The notes: generated by a model from the sequence alone, not told the origin. A stretch of DNA of 30,044 bases from Silene noctiflora (GCA_009801015.1 VHZZ01000932.1:105731-135774), one strand, 5' to 3'; shown: positions 10,141-21,675, numbered from the stretch's first letter. Program-made: numbers and translations.

Positions 10141-11350
10141 GATCCCCAATTAAGAGGCATACTAGCTGAATAAGATGGGACACATCAACATTGTCTTCGA
10201 CAAATATCCCATTTGCATGATCACTAAATGGGTTAGTAACATTGTTCGGCTTGACGGTTGAGATCGGGAGCATTCCCTTCTCGATCATATATTGTATTTC
10301 ATATTTAAGACTGAAGCAGTTTTCCATGTCATGTCCCTTGCCTCGATGATAGGCATAATATGCATCTAGCTTGTACCATTTGTTCCATTGTTCCAACGGT
10401 GGTTCAGGAGTTGGGCCAATGAGGTTCAATTTCCCCTCGTTCATGAGTCTTTCTAGGGCATATGTATAAGTACACCCAATATTAGTAAACACCCTCGGAC
10501 TGGAGCGTTGAGGCTTTTTAGGAGTTCCTCCAAAAAAATTGATAGCCTATATATGATTGGTACTAGTAGATGCCTTTGACTTGGAGGAAGAAGCCCCAGG
10601 GTATCCCTTTGGTTTAGTGGCTTCCATGGCACGAAGGTCATGTTCGATTTTCCTCCTAATGCGGGTCAAGTCTTTGAAAGTGCTAAAGTTTTGGTACTTT
10701 AGCTCATTACGGTAGGCCGGTTGAAGGTTTTTCACGAACGTATCCACCATATCGACTTCGTCAGGTTTTTTAGTCAATTTCACGCTTTCAGCGCCCCATC
10801 GAGCCAAGAAATCAGTGAAACCCTCTTTCTCCTTTTGGGTCATGACTTCAAGAGTCCTTATAGTTGTTTGGATCTCAGCATTGTCAGCATAATGCTTGCA
10901 AAAGTCGGTGGTTAGATCTTCGAAGGTGGGATAGTTCTTGAGATCTAAGTTATAGAACCATGCCCTTGGATGTTCCTCCAAAGATTGGGCAAAGATAGCA
11001 GTTAGCATACTCGCAGGCACACTTTTCAGAGCAAGGTGTTCTTTATAAGACCTTATATGCTGTAGAGTATTTTCTGTACCCTTGAACTTAGGGATATCCG
11101 TAAGCACAAAGTTCTTAGGGAGTTTATCTTGCACCGAAGCATATGCCCTTAAATTTTCATAGTGGATGCTCTCCCCCTGAGAGAGCTTCAACTGGTCTTC
11201 AACGAGCTTGAACCGTCTTTCAAACTCGGACATTTCTGGTGAGGTGGTTGCAGAGACTTCTCCCCTAATCTTGACTTCGATTGCAGTTAAACGAGCCACG
11301 AAGTGCTCCAAGGTTTCACTCATCTTGGTTACAAGAGCTTCAGTAGTCAT
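10118..11350 (-). pseudogene. Tat-type gypsy gag with an in-frame stop
   Basis: The capsid protein would package element RNA. The ATG at 11348-11350 opens a 267-codon frame, a TAG at 10547-10549 interrupts it, and the same frame continues to a stop at 10118. The Retrotrans_gag domain covers about residues 120-215 (IFAQSLEEHPRAWFYNLDL, then FTDFLARWGAES and VDTFVKNLQPAYR). Past the stop the Tat-typical C-terminal region is present (ALERLMNEGKLNLIGP, then YAYHRGKGHDMENC). The zinc-knuckle-like motif has Tyr where the first Cys is normally found, so metal binding is probably lost. No pol follows in this or another frame. The single stop could in principle allow readthrough, but loss of the Cys and the state of the LTRs favour decay. 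Confidence 0.85.
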
Positions 11351-12380
11351 CTTTCTAGTCTTGGCCGGCCTTTATACAAAGAAATCCCGAACTAATCAAT
11401 ATCTGAATCAAAACGCCTGCACAAATAAGGACTAGACTCATAATCTTGACCTTTGACTCAAACTTGACTCAATGACGGACTTAGACCCGGGAAATGAGAT
11501 AGGTGGCTCATTGGTAGAGGGTCTCACATGTGGGAAATGGGTCTTAGACCTAACTAGGACTATGACCTGACTTAACTAACTTCTTGACTTAGACCTAACA
11601 CCGACTCAGTGTGACTAACCCGTGATTGGACCAAACATGGTCCATGGGTTCAACATAACGTCTCTAGTACCGTAATAGATATGTTTCGTGGTTTGACCTT
11701 GACCAAATGGTCGATACTTGACTTGAACCCAAGAGGTGGCTTGGGTAACCCACGAGGGTTGTGTACTGGCTAGACTTGACTCGAAACATATTCTATGCTT
11801 GGCTATGGTTAGGTGAAAATCATTTCGGAATTGATTTGAAAATGGATGATTGAAAAATGAGATTTTAAATGGGCAGCATGCCGGCTATAAAAGGCTCATT
11901 TTGGTCAAAAATCTACATCTATTTCGACGGCGTTCCGAGTTAAAACATGCTTAGTTTGAAGACGTTTTTTTTTTTTGAAAGAATGGCTTGAGAAAACGGT
12001 TAATATGTTTGAAAAAGACATGGAGGATGATCACATAGCACATAAGTATTCACATATTAATCGTGCATGGCCTAGACTCTTCTAAGTCTCGGTCGGTCTT
12101 CTAAAAAGGGTATATGCCAATGATCCCACGTTGTTAGGTAACCACAAACCTACCATAAGTCCGTAACAAAATGGCGAGTAGGCAGTTACTAACCTCGACG
12201 GAACCACTTCGATACTTAAATCTGGCATAGTGAATGTCATTTTCCTATCTTGAAATCGACCCAAGAGGGAAAATGGTTCGAATCCTAGAGTCTTGATTGG
12301 GTTTATGCATGGTTAACAATAAAAAAAATGCATGTGATAGGTAATCCTAATAGCCATTGTTTTACTTTTCAAGTTTCACT
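11351..12380 (-). mobile_element. 5' untranslated leader of the Tat-like element
   Basis: About 1 kb of non-coding sequence between primer-binding site and gag start. A T/A homopolymer lies near 11964-11976. The short 60-codon frame at 12082-12264 has no recognisable similarity and I do not call it a gene. Tat and Ogre elements commonly have long leaders, sometimes with an extra frame, but none is convincing here. Confidence 0.55.
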
Positions 12381-12398
12381 TCCCCAACGGAGTCGCCA
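12381..12398 (-). other. Primer-binding site, probably tRNA-Arg type
   Basis: On the minus strand TGGCGACTCCGTTGGGGA lies three bases past the LTR end (CCACA). Ogre/Tat elements are known to use a tRNA-Arg primer with a site beginning TGGCGACTC. The exact tRNA isoacceptor is not something I can verify here. The site places the LTR boundary at 12402. Confidence 0.7.
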
Positions 12399-12401
12399 AA
12401 T

Positions 12402-14713
12402 TGTGGACTACGAAAATCGCCCGCGCGATATTTTGATTTCAAAAAAACATTTTCCTTTTGAAAATTCGCCACTAAATTTTTAATGGAATTTAGACACCAA
12501 TTTTGTAGAGATTTTGAATTCTTGTGACTTTACATGTTAGGAAGTTTAAGTTAATTTCATTAATGAAAATACCCAACCCCACCCGTTACAATAACGGTCT
12601 CTACTAGATAAAACAATGGCTATTTGGCTACGTATCTCATGCGGTATACAACCGTTATTTTGAACCCTAAGCATGTGACATTAATTATATGTCAGTTCAA
12701 TGCAAATAAACTCGTCGAGTAAATTTAGCATGTGAATGTTCATTAAGACTATTCTAATCAAACTAAACAAACAAAAGAGAGGGATAGAAACATATTACTC
12801 ATAGCATAAGAAAGATTAATAGGCATTAAAGGTTAATCCACAATTAACTTAACGATAAATGTAAACAACTGAAACAAGCAACGAGGCATGATGACATCCA
12901 AAACGAAGCTTGGGCCGTGACATATACTCGGCCAACACGTGACCTACATGGTTCATCAAGGTGCATATGTAACCTATTCTAGGTCAAGTTGGCTTCAAGC
13001 AAGTAATATGCAATATTCTAAAGCATACGATATGAAACAAAGCAAAAAAAGCAGCCAAATTAATTGAATATGTCATAAACAATTAACATAGGATTGGAAT
13101 AAATAAGAGGACTAAATATCATATTCAATACAACCTACATAACCATGATTCTCACGTTATTCATAGCACAAGACGATAAATTAAACAAACATGTCAATGA
13201 TCGATTAAACACGTTAAACGGTTTTAATTAAAGCATAACTAAAACAATTAATTCTAAACATGCTTACCTAATCATGTGAGATAAATTAACCATGCATAAA
13301 ATTGACCAATTCTAGCCTAATGATTCGAACCACATGGAAGCATAGACAGATGATCAATTCTTGACATAATTATTTTATAATTACGATAAAACATGTGAAT
13401 AAATAAAAAAAACATGCAAAATAAACAAATTAACATGCTTTACTAATCAAATATTCAAATTTTAACGAAATAAACAAGTCTAGTTCATGAATTCAAAGAT
13501 CTTGCTCAAATTAATCTAATTTAAACAAGATTAAAATCAGTTGAAACAATTAAACATGTTAAAGTCGTCACGCGATTAAACATAGAATAATTCTTATTCT
13601 AACAGAAGACAATCCCACACAATAAAGGCCATCCATCGGGATATTCAATATTACATAATCTTGTTCTCCTTCATTCGACGACAAAATACAATAAATATTG
13701 TTTGTTAATATGATTAAATTGATTTAATTCTGTCTGAATCTGAATACGGGGATATGTAAATGGAATGAGATCACTTTGATCACTTCATACGAATTATAGT
13801 GTCTCGACCAATTCAATGCACATATTCAATTGGCATTTTAACTCGTACTCATACTATGCTAAATATTTCGTATTTAACAAAACAATACGAAATTTTGGGG
13901 TGCATTAGGACGAGTTTTTGAATGAGGTTTTGTGGTGTTTGGGTTATGAGTAGGCTAGATTAAGCATTGTAGGATAGTTGGTTATGGAGTAAGGAAGTTG
14001 GGTCTCGAATGTGGGTTGATTTGAGACGATTTTGAAGCTCGAAACAAGGGTTGCACACGAGTTGAGTTGAACGGGTTAGGGGGTTGTTTTTGGGTTGTTT
14101 TGAGACGATTTTTGAAGGGATTTAAGGAGGATTTGGTTTGGGTCGATGGTCGGTTTCGAACATGGGAATAATGGTTAAGGGATTGGCTCGAAATTGCCTC
14201 GAAAACCGTGTCCAAATCGTATAGAAAATGAGCTTGAAAACCATACATAAAACCGTCGTAAAAATCGAATTTTTCAAATACGATTCTTAAAACAATTTCA
14301 CTTTCAAAAATGATTTTTCAAATCCAAATTTTATTTTCAATAAAATTAAATCAATTTTTTTTCAATAAAATCATAGAAATAAATTAAATTGATCAATTTG
14401 TCAATCAAACCAATTAAAACGAATAAATCGATTAAATCAATAAAATTAACTAAATCAATCGATTAAAAATCACCCAAATATTTTATTTTCAATAAAATAA
14501 ATAAATTCAAATTATAAATAAAATGAATTCAAAAGCATTAATTTAAATTTCATTTAAATTAAATAATTGCTTCATCGACGATGTACATTATACATTGTAA
14601 AATGAACTCCAAATAAGTGACGATGCCAACTGATAAACACATGTTGTCCTATCATCATCAGGTGTTTGTCGAGAGCCTATAAATTCCAGTATCGACAGAT
14701 ACGGGTATCTACA
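12402..14713 (-). mobile_element. Complete 5' LTR of the Tat-like element (2312 bp)
   Basis: It starts TGTGGACTACG and ends GTATCTACA on the plus strand, giving TGTAG...CCACA on the minus strand. The inner border is set by the primer-binding site and the outer border by the similarity of 13892-14713 to 6276-7079 and the abrupt change to copia coding sequence at 14714. The body is AT-rich and non-coding. The right-hand copy has an extra stretch of about 20 bp near 13975-14000 relative to the left copy. Confidence 0.8.
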
Positions 14714-16783
14714 AGAGTATATAATAACAGAACATTATGCGTAGAAGAGAGTATTCATGTTATCTTTGACGAATCTGATATATTTCATCAATATGAATAG
14801 GAAGAGCTTAAAGATGATAATGATTCTGATTTTTGGCTTTCTCACAAGGTTCCTCCCGAGCTAGAAGAAGATGAAAATCAAGAGATGAATGAAACAAATG
14901 TTGAGAACACTCACAAAGAAAAAGAAGTAAGAAATCAAGAAAGAGCTAATGCTGATTCATCTATACCTTCTAAATCTAAAGAATCTTTCAAAGATTTTCT
15001 AGGAAATGAAGTTACTGATAAATCAACACAAAACTCTAACTTGAATTCAGGGGGAACTCCTGAGGATACTGTTACTTTTGACGAGGATACATTTATCTTA
15101 AGCGAGGATAACGTTACCTCAACTTAGGTTAACGTCTCCTCAGATCAAAATGTCAACAATATCCCATCTACGTCTAAGAAATGGAAATATAAAAGTGCAG
15201 ATCCTGTAAGTGCCATAATCAGTGATCCAAATGTTGAAGTACAAACACGTAAGTCTATTAGAAATAATAAGTGTGTCTTAAACTCGTTCCTCTCAATGAT
15301 TGAACCTGAAAACATCAAAGTTACACTAACTGACTCTGATTGGATAGTTGCAACGCAAGATGAATTAGGACAATTTTAGAGAAACAAAGTTTGGCATTTG
15401 GTGCCTAGATCTCCAAATCGTAAAGTTATTAGAATAAGATGGGTTTTAGAAACAAACTTGATGATTCGGGAGCTATTGTGAGAAATAAGGCTAGACTAGT
15501 GGTGCAAGGGTATAGCCATGAAAAAGGTATTGATTTTGATGAAACCTTCGCACCAGTAGCTAGATTAGAAGTTATATATTTGTTAATTGTCTTTGCTTCT
15601 CACAAAGGTTTTCAACTCTTTCAAATGGATGTTAAGACAGTCTTTCCTAATGGCTATTTGAAAGAAGAAGTGTATGTTGAACCTGCCCCTGACTTTCAAG
15701 ATAAAGAGTTTCTTGAATACGTTTTTAAACTAGAAAAGGCACTATATGGTGTAAAACAAGCACCACGTTCGTGGTATGATCGTTTGTCACAATTTTTACT
15801 TAAAAATGATTTCAAAAGAGGATTTGTTAATAAGATTTTATTCTTAAAAAAACAAGGATCAGATATTTTGATTATCCAAATTTATGTTGATTATATTATT
15901 TTTGGTTCTACTAACAAAACATTGTGTAAGTACTTCTCTGAGTTAATGTAGTCAGAATTAGAAACGAGTATGATGGGAAGGCATAATGGTACATCAACAA
16001 AAATATATTAAGGAGCTACTTAAAAAGTTTGGGATGAAAAATGCTACACCTGTATCTACGCCTATGGCTACCAATACGAAATTAGAATAGGATGAGAATG
16101 GTAAGTCAGTAGATGAAACACTCTACCGAGGTATGATAGGCTCTCTCCTTTATCATACAGCTAGTTGTCCCGATATCATGCAGAGTGTTTGCATGTGTAC
16201 ACCATTTCAAGCTAATCCTAAAGAAGCACATTTAGTAGCCGTAAAATGTATATTACGTTATTTAGTTGGAACTAGTAAACTATATTTGTTTTATCCTTTG
16301 TTTGATAGTTTTGATCTTAAAGGATATTCAGTTTCTGATTTCGGAGGATGTTCTATGGTTAAAAAAGCACATCTGGAACAGCTATGATCCTTGGTTCTAG
16401 CATAATCATATGGGAATCAAACAAACAAGCCACAGTTGCATTATAATACAACTGAAAGCAAATACATTGCATCGTCTTTGGTATGTTCTCAATTACTTTG
16501 GCTTAAACAACAATTACGTGATTATGGGGTAATTTTTGCATGCATACCTATCTACTGCGATAATATTAGCACTATTGCAATTTCCAAAAATCCTGCCCAA
16601 CACTCTAGAACTATAAATATAGATATTCGTCATCATTTTTTGTGAGATCGTGTTGAAAAGGGAAACATTGAATTAATCTTTTGTCCTACTGATGATCAAA
16701 AGACCGATATTTTTACCAAACCATTATCTAGAGAACGTTTTGCTAAACTCCGTCTACAAATTGGCTTAATTAATGATAATTGA
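14714..16783 (+). pseudogene. Ty1/copia pol (integrase end, reverse transcriptase, RNase H), decayed
   Basis: Starts in frame at the end of the integrase (YNNRTLCVEESIHVIF). A linker rich in Glu, Asn and Ser follows. The reverse transcriptase region begins near 15360 (NKVWHLVPRS, then KARLVVQGYSHEKGIDFDET, then QMDVKTVFPNGYLKEEVY, ALYGVKQAPRSWYDRL). The RNase H region has YIASSLVCSQLLWLKQQL, YCDN and ISKNPAQHSRT and ends at a TGA at 16781-16783. The family is Tork/Tnt1-like. Decay includes in-frame stops at 14798, 15125-15127, 15949-15951 and 16643-16645 among others, a one-base frameshift near 15440 and a short deletion near 15980. The reverse transcriptase active site reads YVDY instead of YVDD. 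Gag, protease and most of the integrase are missing, cut off by the Tat-like LTR at 14713. Confidence 0.92.
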
Positions 16784-18470
16784 TGTCTGAATGTTTATTT
16801 TTCCCAATGATTGACTATTTCTGGATAAGTTGAACCTTGTCCGTATTATACAAGGTGAATACATGGTTAATACATTATTTGTATATGTACGTATTTAATT
16901 AAGCGTATGGTTGATTTTCTTTATGTTCAAGAGGACGAAGTGGTTGCTGCGCTATTGGAAAGGTCACAGTGTCTGTTGCGCCTCTTCCCCGATTGTTTTT
17001 TCGTTAGTTTCCAGAATATTTCCGTATTCTTTCTTAATTTTATCTTTTCCTAAAATTACACCTCGTGATTAGTATAAATAGAGGCCTCGCCTCACATATT
17101 TTTCACGCAAGTGTCCGCCCTTCTCTTCTCTATGCATTCTAAGACCACGAGCTTTTGCTATTGCCGCCTACGTGCTTGATCACTCGACCACGTAAGCCCG
17201 GATCCTTCTGGGTACTATTTTCGTTTTCATAGACCGACCAATTTGACCAATTCCACATAATCAATTCAATCATTTTTTGTTACTAAATTCCTTTTTAATC
17301 AAGGGCACTTTCAATCCTACATTGAGTCGAGCAATCACTAACGACAACTTAGTTATATCTCGCCTTGTAAACATGTAAGTCTGATGGTGTAAATCCTACC
17401 TTTAACTTGTATTTATTTTTGTATTTATAACTTGTGTAAGAATTTATGTTATAAGCACGCTCAAAATCATCTTCAAAACATACTTTAAAACCTTTTTTTG
17501 ACGAATCAACAGAGAAAGACCGTCGAGAAGAAACGCATTAGCAGATGCGCCTTCTGGAATAATCACAGCACCTGTTGTGCCTCTTCCAGAGGCTCTTTAT
17601 TTGTTGTTGTTCTTCTTCTTCCTCGATTATCTGTTGCTCGTGTTTTATCCTTTCTTTGTTATTTTCTTCAATTTCCTATATTTTCCAGTTTCTTAAACTG
17701 TTTTATAAAATCCTTTTCGACGTAAATCCCTTATAATCCAATATTTGCGGGTTTTTGTTAATTATTCAAACCCGGATTTTAAAGGTTCGATTCTTCCATA
17801 TCGAATCGTTAACATCCGTCTTTTGTACATATTTCGTTTTAATTTGTTTTTTGACGATCTTTAGTGCGTATAACCTGACTAAATCACTTCCTCTCGAGTT
17901 AAAAACTAATAATCCATCTAAATTAACCAACAAATATTAACAACCCACGAGTCTGTCTTTCACAGTTAGAACCCAACTCAAGAACAGGCGCACAGATTGA
18001 TGCGTCTCTTCCAGAGGATGTAGTAGATGTTGCGCCTGTTCTGGGTTGGTTTCTACCTCTGAACTCTTCTCGTTTCAACAAAGCTTGTTTTAGGTTGTGT
18101 TAATTGAATATTATCCTTATCTATCACCGTACGTAGACATATTTTGTATGTTTTCAATCTTTTAATTTCTTTAATTTCTTTTCTTTTCTTTAAATCCCCG
18201 TGGAGCGTGTTTAAAATGTAAATTCAATAATTCCCATTGTAATTTATTTCATTGAAATTAATTATTTATTTCTCTAGTATGATTTATTTATTTGGCTTTT
18301 CACATGTAAATGAATTTAAATTCTTCACTTCGACCCAAGTGGATGCTAACTTGTATGCTTAACCGAGTTAGTCTAAATTCAAATACTAGGTTTAATCTAT
18401 TGGATGTTGCATTGCATGCATATAATCGACAACATATCAAATACAGATGATTTCCATGATTATTAGTAGA
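16784..18470 (+). mobile_element. Probable copia 3' end and LTR-like region
   Basis: This non-coding sequence follows the copia pol stop. A good TATA box (TATAAATA, 17073-17080) is followed by a C/T-rich stretch, as in an LTR promoter, but I cannot find a clear polypurine tract, TG start or CA end, so the limits are arbitrary. Three related blocks containing GCGCCTCTTCC or CTCTTCCAGAGG lie near 16936-16991, 17539-17592 and 17989-18045. Short frames in this region are not convincing. Confidence 0.45.
17073..17080 (+). promoter_or_regulatory. TATA box, probably of a copia LTR
   Basis: TATAAATA followed by GAGGCCTCGCC and a pyrimidine-rich stretch. No convincing reading frame follows, so it is more likely a retrotransposon promoter than a host gene promoter. 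Confidence 0.5.
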
Positions 18471-18890
18471 AGCCGCTATCGAGGTGCGCGGGATTATGTG
18501 TTCAAATAAAGAGCTTCCTAATACGCACCCTCACCCTTTACTCAAATATCTGGGAGCATCAGTGTTCATTGGAATCACGAGAGTCATTCTAGACATAGAA
18601 TGCTAAAGGTAACGAATTTCTTAGTGTTCATGTCACTACTTTGTGTCTTGACATTGCATGAAGTATTCGAACGGTTCCAATTTTCCATAAAAATTGGCGA
18701 CGACTTCACAAATGCAGGCTTACTCAAACCTTTCACTAGTTTCAATGCCTTTCAAATCGGTAACGGCCCATGCCATTCTTTGTTCACCAAAGTTCCGTGG
18801 GAGTAGTGTCGCCGCCTCAAAATCTCAACGCGCGGGTGCACGGCGTGGTTGGCTTGGTCCACAAATAGGTCACACTTTTCTTACTCACTA
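18471..18890 (+). other. Non-coding retroelement-like sequence
   Basis: It contains an AAATTGGCGACGACTTCAC stretch (18691-18709), reminiscent of the sequence after LTR ends in gypsy elements, and GC-rich blocks toward 18800-18870 unlike the AT-rich surroundings. The frames at 18600-18806 and 18694-18891 overlap each other and show no domain. I read it as leader sequence of a degraded element without a firm family. Confidence 0.3.
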
Positions 18891-19215
18891 ATATATTAGA
18901 TTAATATTAATTGTTAATTATATTATGGGGTATTATAACCAAAGCCGAAGATCAATAAATGTCTAAAGAATAGGTTATGATATGCATGTGAGCTGGGGAA
19001 TGGTGGTTGTTGGTTGGGAGGTTGATGTTGTAACATCATCATTGCCACAAACTCAGAAATACAATGAAAATGTTATAAATACCCTCAATTCATTTTCTCT
19101 TAGCTTTCGGATTACACCTCAAGTGTAACCTTACATTTAGTTTATACAAGCACTAACTTAGGCATCACAGATGACATCTTGGCGATCTCAGAATTTCTTG
19201 TTTTCTACTTTCGTA
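18891..19215 (+). mobile_element. Possible LTR remnant with TATA box
   Basis: TATAAATACC (19074-19083) is followed about 70 bp later by ACTAACTTAGGCATC (19152-19166). That resembles the CTAACTTAGGCATCGGAG-type motif common in the R-U5 part of plant LTRs. No terminal repeats, primer site or coding region were found, so the limits are approximate. Confidence 0.35.
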
Positions 19216-20327
19216 AGCGTTATAAAACATCAAGCTCAGAGGAAAAAAAACATTCACTCTTCACTGAGACATATCTCTTAATCAACGGATATACTTACAT
19301 AGTAATAACATTATAAAACGATTATTTAATTATCTTGATTACTTTCAGAGAAAGAAAAGCAATAATATAATAAATATATTAAATTATTGTCAGTTTAATG
19401 TTATTTTGTTACCTTACCAAACATACAAATTTGATATTTTAATACAAATCAAGTAGAAAAAAATAAGTTCATTATCTCACATATATTTTTATTTACATAT
19501 TTCAACGAGTTTTCATTACATTTTATGTCTACATTTCTGTTAATTCTTATTGACACTTTTAACTAATTGATACTTTTAGTAGTGATATCATATAATTTCT
19601 CGCACTAATACGTGTTTCTTAATATTATAAACTCTTTCATCTATCAATTTTAAAAAAAACATTTGATTGTACTTTACAAAAATTATTTAGTTTGAATGCT
19701 CATTATAAAATGAAACTCCTGTAGTTTAATTTGGTGGGAGTTAGGTATCTATGATAATTTCAAAAGTTACACTTCTATTTTTCCTCATTAATTACTTCTT
19801 TAATTAATCTCTCTTTTTTAACTAGTGACCTAATTAAAGATTAATAGTCACTCATAATTTGATATTGGTAAAATATGTAAAATCATCCTACAATGAAGAA
19901 TCTGAACTAGTAATCTAAGCAAAATAGGTATGTAGTTTATATCCAATTTGTCAATCTATCAATCCAAATATAAACTTAAAATGTTCATGAAAAAAAATAT
20001 GTGTTTGGTTGGTTGTGTGAATATATAGTCGTGTGTTTGAAAACTAATTTATTTGATAATGTACACGTGTGAGGATAGCATCATCATCCCAAAATCCTTT
20101 TAGGTTTGTGTAAGCAATATATGATGATTCATAAACAAAGGGTGTCGTTAATCTATTTTCTTACACGTTATATTAGACTTAACATAACGATTTTAACAAA
20201 TAAAATATTTTGAACATGCATATCATGTTTAAATGATAAATATAATTGTTACGTATAGCTTCTAGAATAGTATAACATAATTGATATGATACTTATGTAG
20301 CTGTTTTGCGAAAAAAAAAATCACAAT
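19216..20327. other. AT-rich intergenic sequence downstream of the prolamin-like gene
   Basis: No convincing coding frame, RNA gene or recognisable element. It is strongly AT-rich with many A and T runs. It forms the 3' side of the gene at 20328-20735; I found no perfect AATAAA on the minus strand just after the stop. Confidence 0.5.
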
Positions 20328-20735
20328 TTATCTTGCAATATTTCCACAGAAAAGTCCACAATGTATCTTGCAAAACTCCCATACTTGTTCGTGTTTATAT
20401 CTAGCTTCTTTTGCTTTTTTCTTAGGAAGTCGCTTATACTTTATTGCCGCTTCAGTTAGAAGATCATGACAATTTTCTCCGACGGTTAACAAAAGGCTAC
20501 AACATAGTTCTTTCACCTTCGATGTTTTCCCAAGTATATATTGGAATATAGATGTACCACAAGGGTTGTCAAACATGCTTGCACATTGTTGCAACTCGTC
20601 CGAGTGGGAAGGAATTGGTGCTTCTGCTCCAACAAATTCAACAGAAAAACTCTCCCTTGCCATGACAAATGAGCTAAACAGGAACATAGCAATGATGAAC
20701 GATAAACTCATGGGTAAGGTTGTTTTGAACTCCAT
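20328..20735 (-). CDS. Secreted cysteine-rich prolamin-like (ECA1-type) protein
   Basis: A 135-aa single-exon protein. The first 26 residues form a signal peptide (hydrophobic LSFIIAMFLFSSFVMA, then RES), so it should enter the secretory pathway. The mature part has eight cysteines at 51, 59, 78, 79, 89, 122, 126 and 130, including the CC pair and following Cys typical of the Prolamin-like family (PF05617), which includes egg-cell-secreted and ECA1 gametogenesis-related proteins. A basic stretch, RLPKKKAKEARYK, separates the fifth and sixth cysteines. The start at 20733-20735 is the first ATG in the frame; codons upstream to 20792 are open but lack an ATG. Members of this family act in gamete or pollen-pistil signalling or are of unknown role, and which applies here is not visible. 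It is the only intact host-like gene in the window. Confidence 0.75.
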   Translation of the reverse strand: MEFKTTLPMSLSFIIAMFLFSSFVMARESFSVEFVGAEAPIPSHSDELQQCASMFDNPCGTSIFQYILGKTSKVKELCCSLLLTVGENCHDLLTEAAIKYKRLPKKKAKEARYKHEQVWEFCKIHCGLFCGNIAR

Positions 20736-20830
20736 AATGCTGTATTTTTTTAAAAAAATATTTTCAAGTTGCCACACACAATAATAATACAAAATGATCG
20801 AATGAAAATATGTTTTAAAATGAAAGACTT

Positions 20831-20841
20831 ACTATAAATAT
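20831..20841 (-). promoter_or_regulatory. Candidate TATA box of the prolamin-like gene
   Basis: On the minus strand ATATTTATAGT lies about 96 bp upstream of the ATG, leaving room for a short 5' untranslated region. The surroundings are AT-rich, so a chance match is possible. Confidence 0.4.
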
Positions 20842-21533
20842 GTTGTAGTCACATAACATTTCATGCTTTTAAGAAATAACCTACGTTATCATTAAATTGT
20901 AATTGTGGCTTCATTAATTTGGGAAGTTTGTTTGCACGTTAATGAAGCAACTTAATTAAAGACAAAACTACATTCATGGGAAATTTAAATGTGATACGTT
21001 AATATGGCTAAAAAATACAACATACGATTACATAATTTTCAAGAGTAAGTAATTGAATGATAACAAATAGTTTCAGAATATTTGGAATTTATTTATAAAT
21101 TAAATGATTTTATATTTTAGCATGTAATTAAAAGTTTTTTTCCAGTATTTTCCGTGTTTTTCATAATATAAATCAAACGAATTTTTATTATCCTTTCTAT
21201 CATCAAGGCTGACTAATAAAAATAAAATGTACTATCGTATCTTTTATTATATTTAAAAGCTACAAAAGACCCGAGTTCTCAAAATATCCATTTATACGTA
21301 AAAGATTTTTATTAAATAATTTTATTATTGCGTAACTTTAATTTAATACCATAAAAAACATTAAATATTAATGCCTTATCTCCCTTTATTGGTCGAATTA
21401 TTTCTATGAGTTTGATAGTGTAACAGAATGTATATGCAAAAAAGATCAATTTAGGGAAATGCTTTTAATAATTTATTCATTGAGTTAGCATTGATACTGA
21501 AAGTTAAAAAGGTCGAATATTAAAAGTTGTAAG
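20842..21533. other. AT-rich intergenic sequence upstream of the prolamin-like gene
   Basis: No reading frame, RNA gene or identifiable repeat. It would hold the promoter of the minus-strand gene at 20328-20735. I could not pick out further regulatory motifs with confidence. Confidence 0.5.
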
Positions 21534-21675
21534 TAAGGGTGAGCAAATCGTATATCGGATACGGTTTCAAAAACTGTGTAGATATCCAATTTTTAAATTC
21601 TCGTTTTATAATATTTGTATCTGATACAGTTTTTCGTATATACGGAAATCACATTCATGTTTTTCCATATATCTT
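21534..21675. mobile_element. Possible end of a hAT-like DNA element
   Basis: TAAGGGTGAGCAAATC (21534-21549) resembles the AGGGGTGAGCAAA-type terminal inverted repeat of plant hAT elements. It is followed by repeated ATACGGTTT/GATACAGTTTTT motifs seen in many such elements. The matching opposite end and an 8-bp target duplication are not visible; the stretch is cut by the LTR starting at 21676. Confidence 0.3.

Larger units (their letters stand above)
6276..14713 (-). mobile_element. Tat-like Ty3/gypsy element, gag only, probably non-autonomous
   Basis: Read on the minus strand the order is: 5' LTR (14713-12402), primer-binding site (12398-12381), gag (11350-10118), about 3 kb without a recognisable pol, a polypurine stretch at 7080-7092 and a truncated 3' LTR (7079-6276). 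Both LTR copies begin TGTAGATACCCGTATCTGTC on the minus strand. Gag type, primer site and a repeat-rich 3' untranslated region all match the Tat lineage. Roughly 4-5 kb of protease, reverse transcriptase, RNase H and integrase coding sequence would be expected and is absent, so the element either depended on a partner or lost pol. The two LTRs are visibly diverged and differ by indels, so the insertion is not recent. Confidence 0.75.

Noticed and set aside
17498-17940. Short plus-strand frames after the TATA box at 17073
   Set aside because: They have low-complexity hydrophobic composition, no domain, and lie in LTR-like sequence.
20736-20792. Extending the prolamin-like gene 19 codons upstream
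   Set aside because: The extension has no ATG (it would begin at TTG), and the signal peptide starts naturally after the ATG at 20735.
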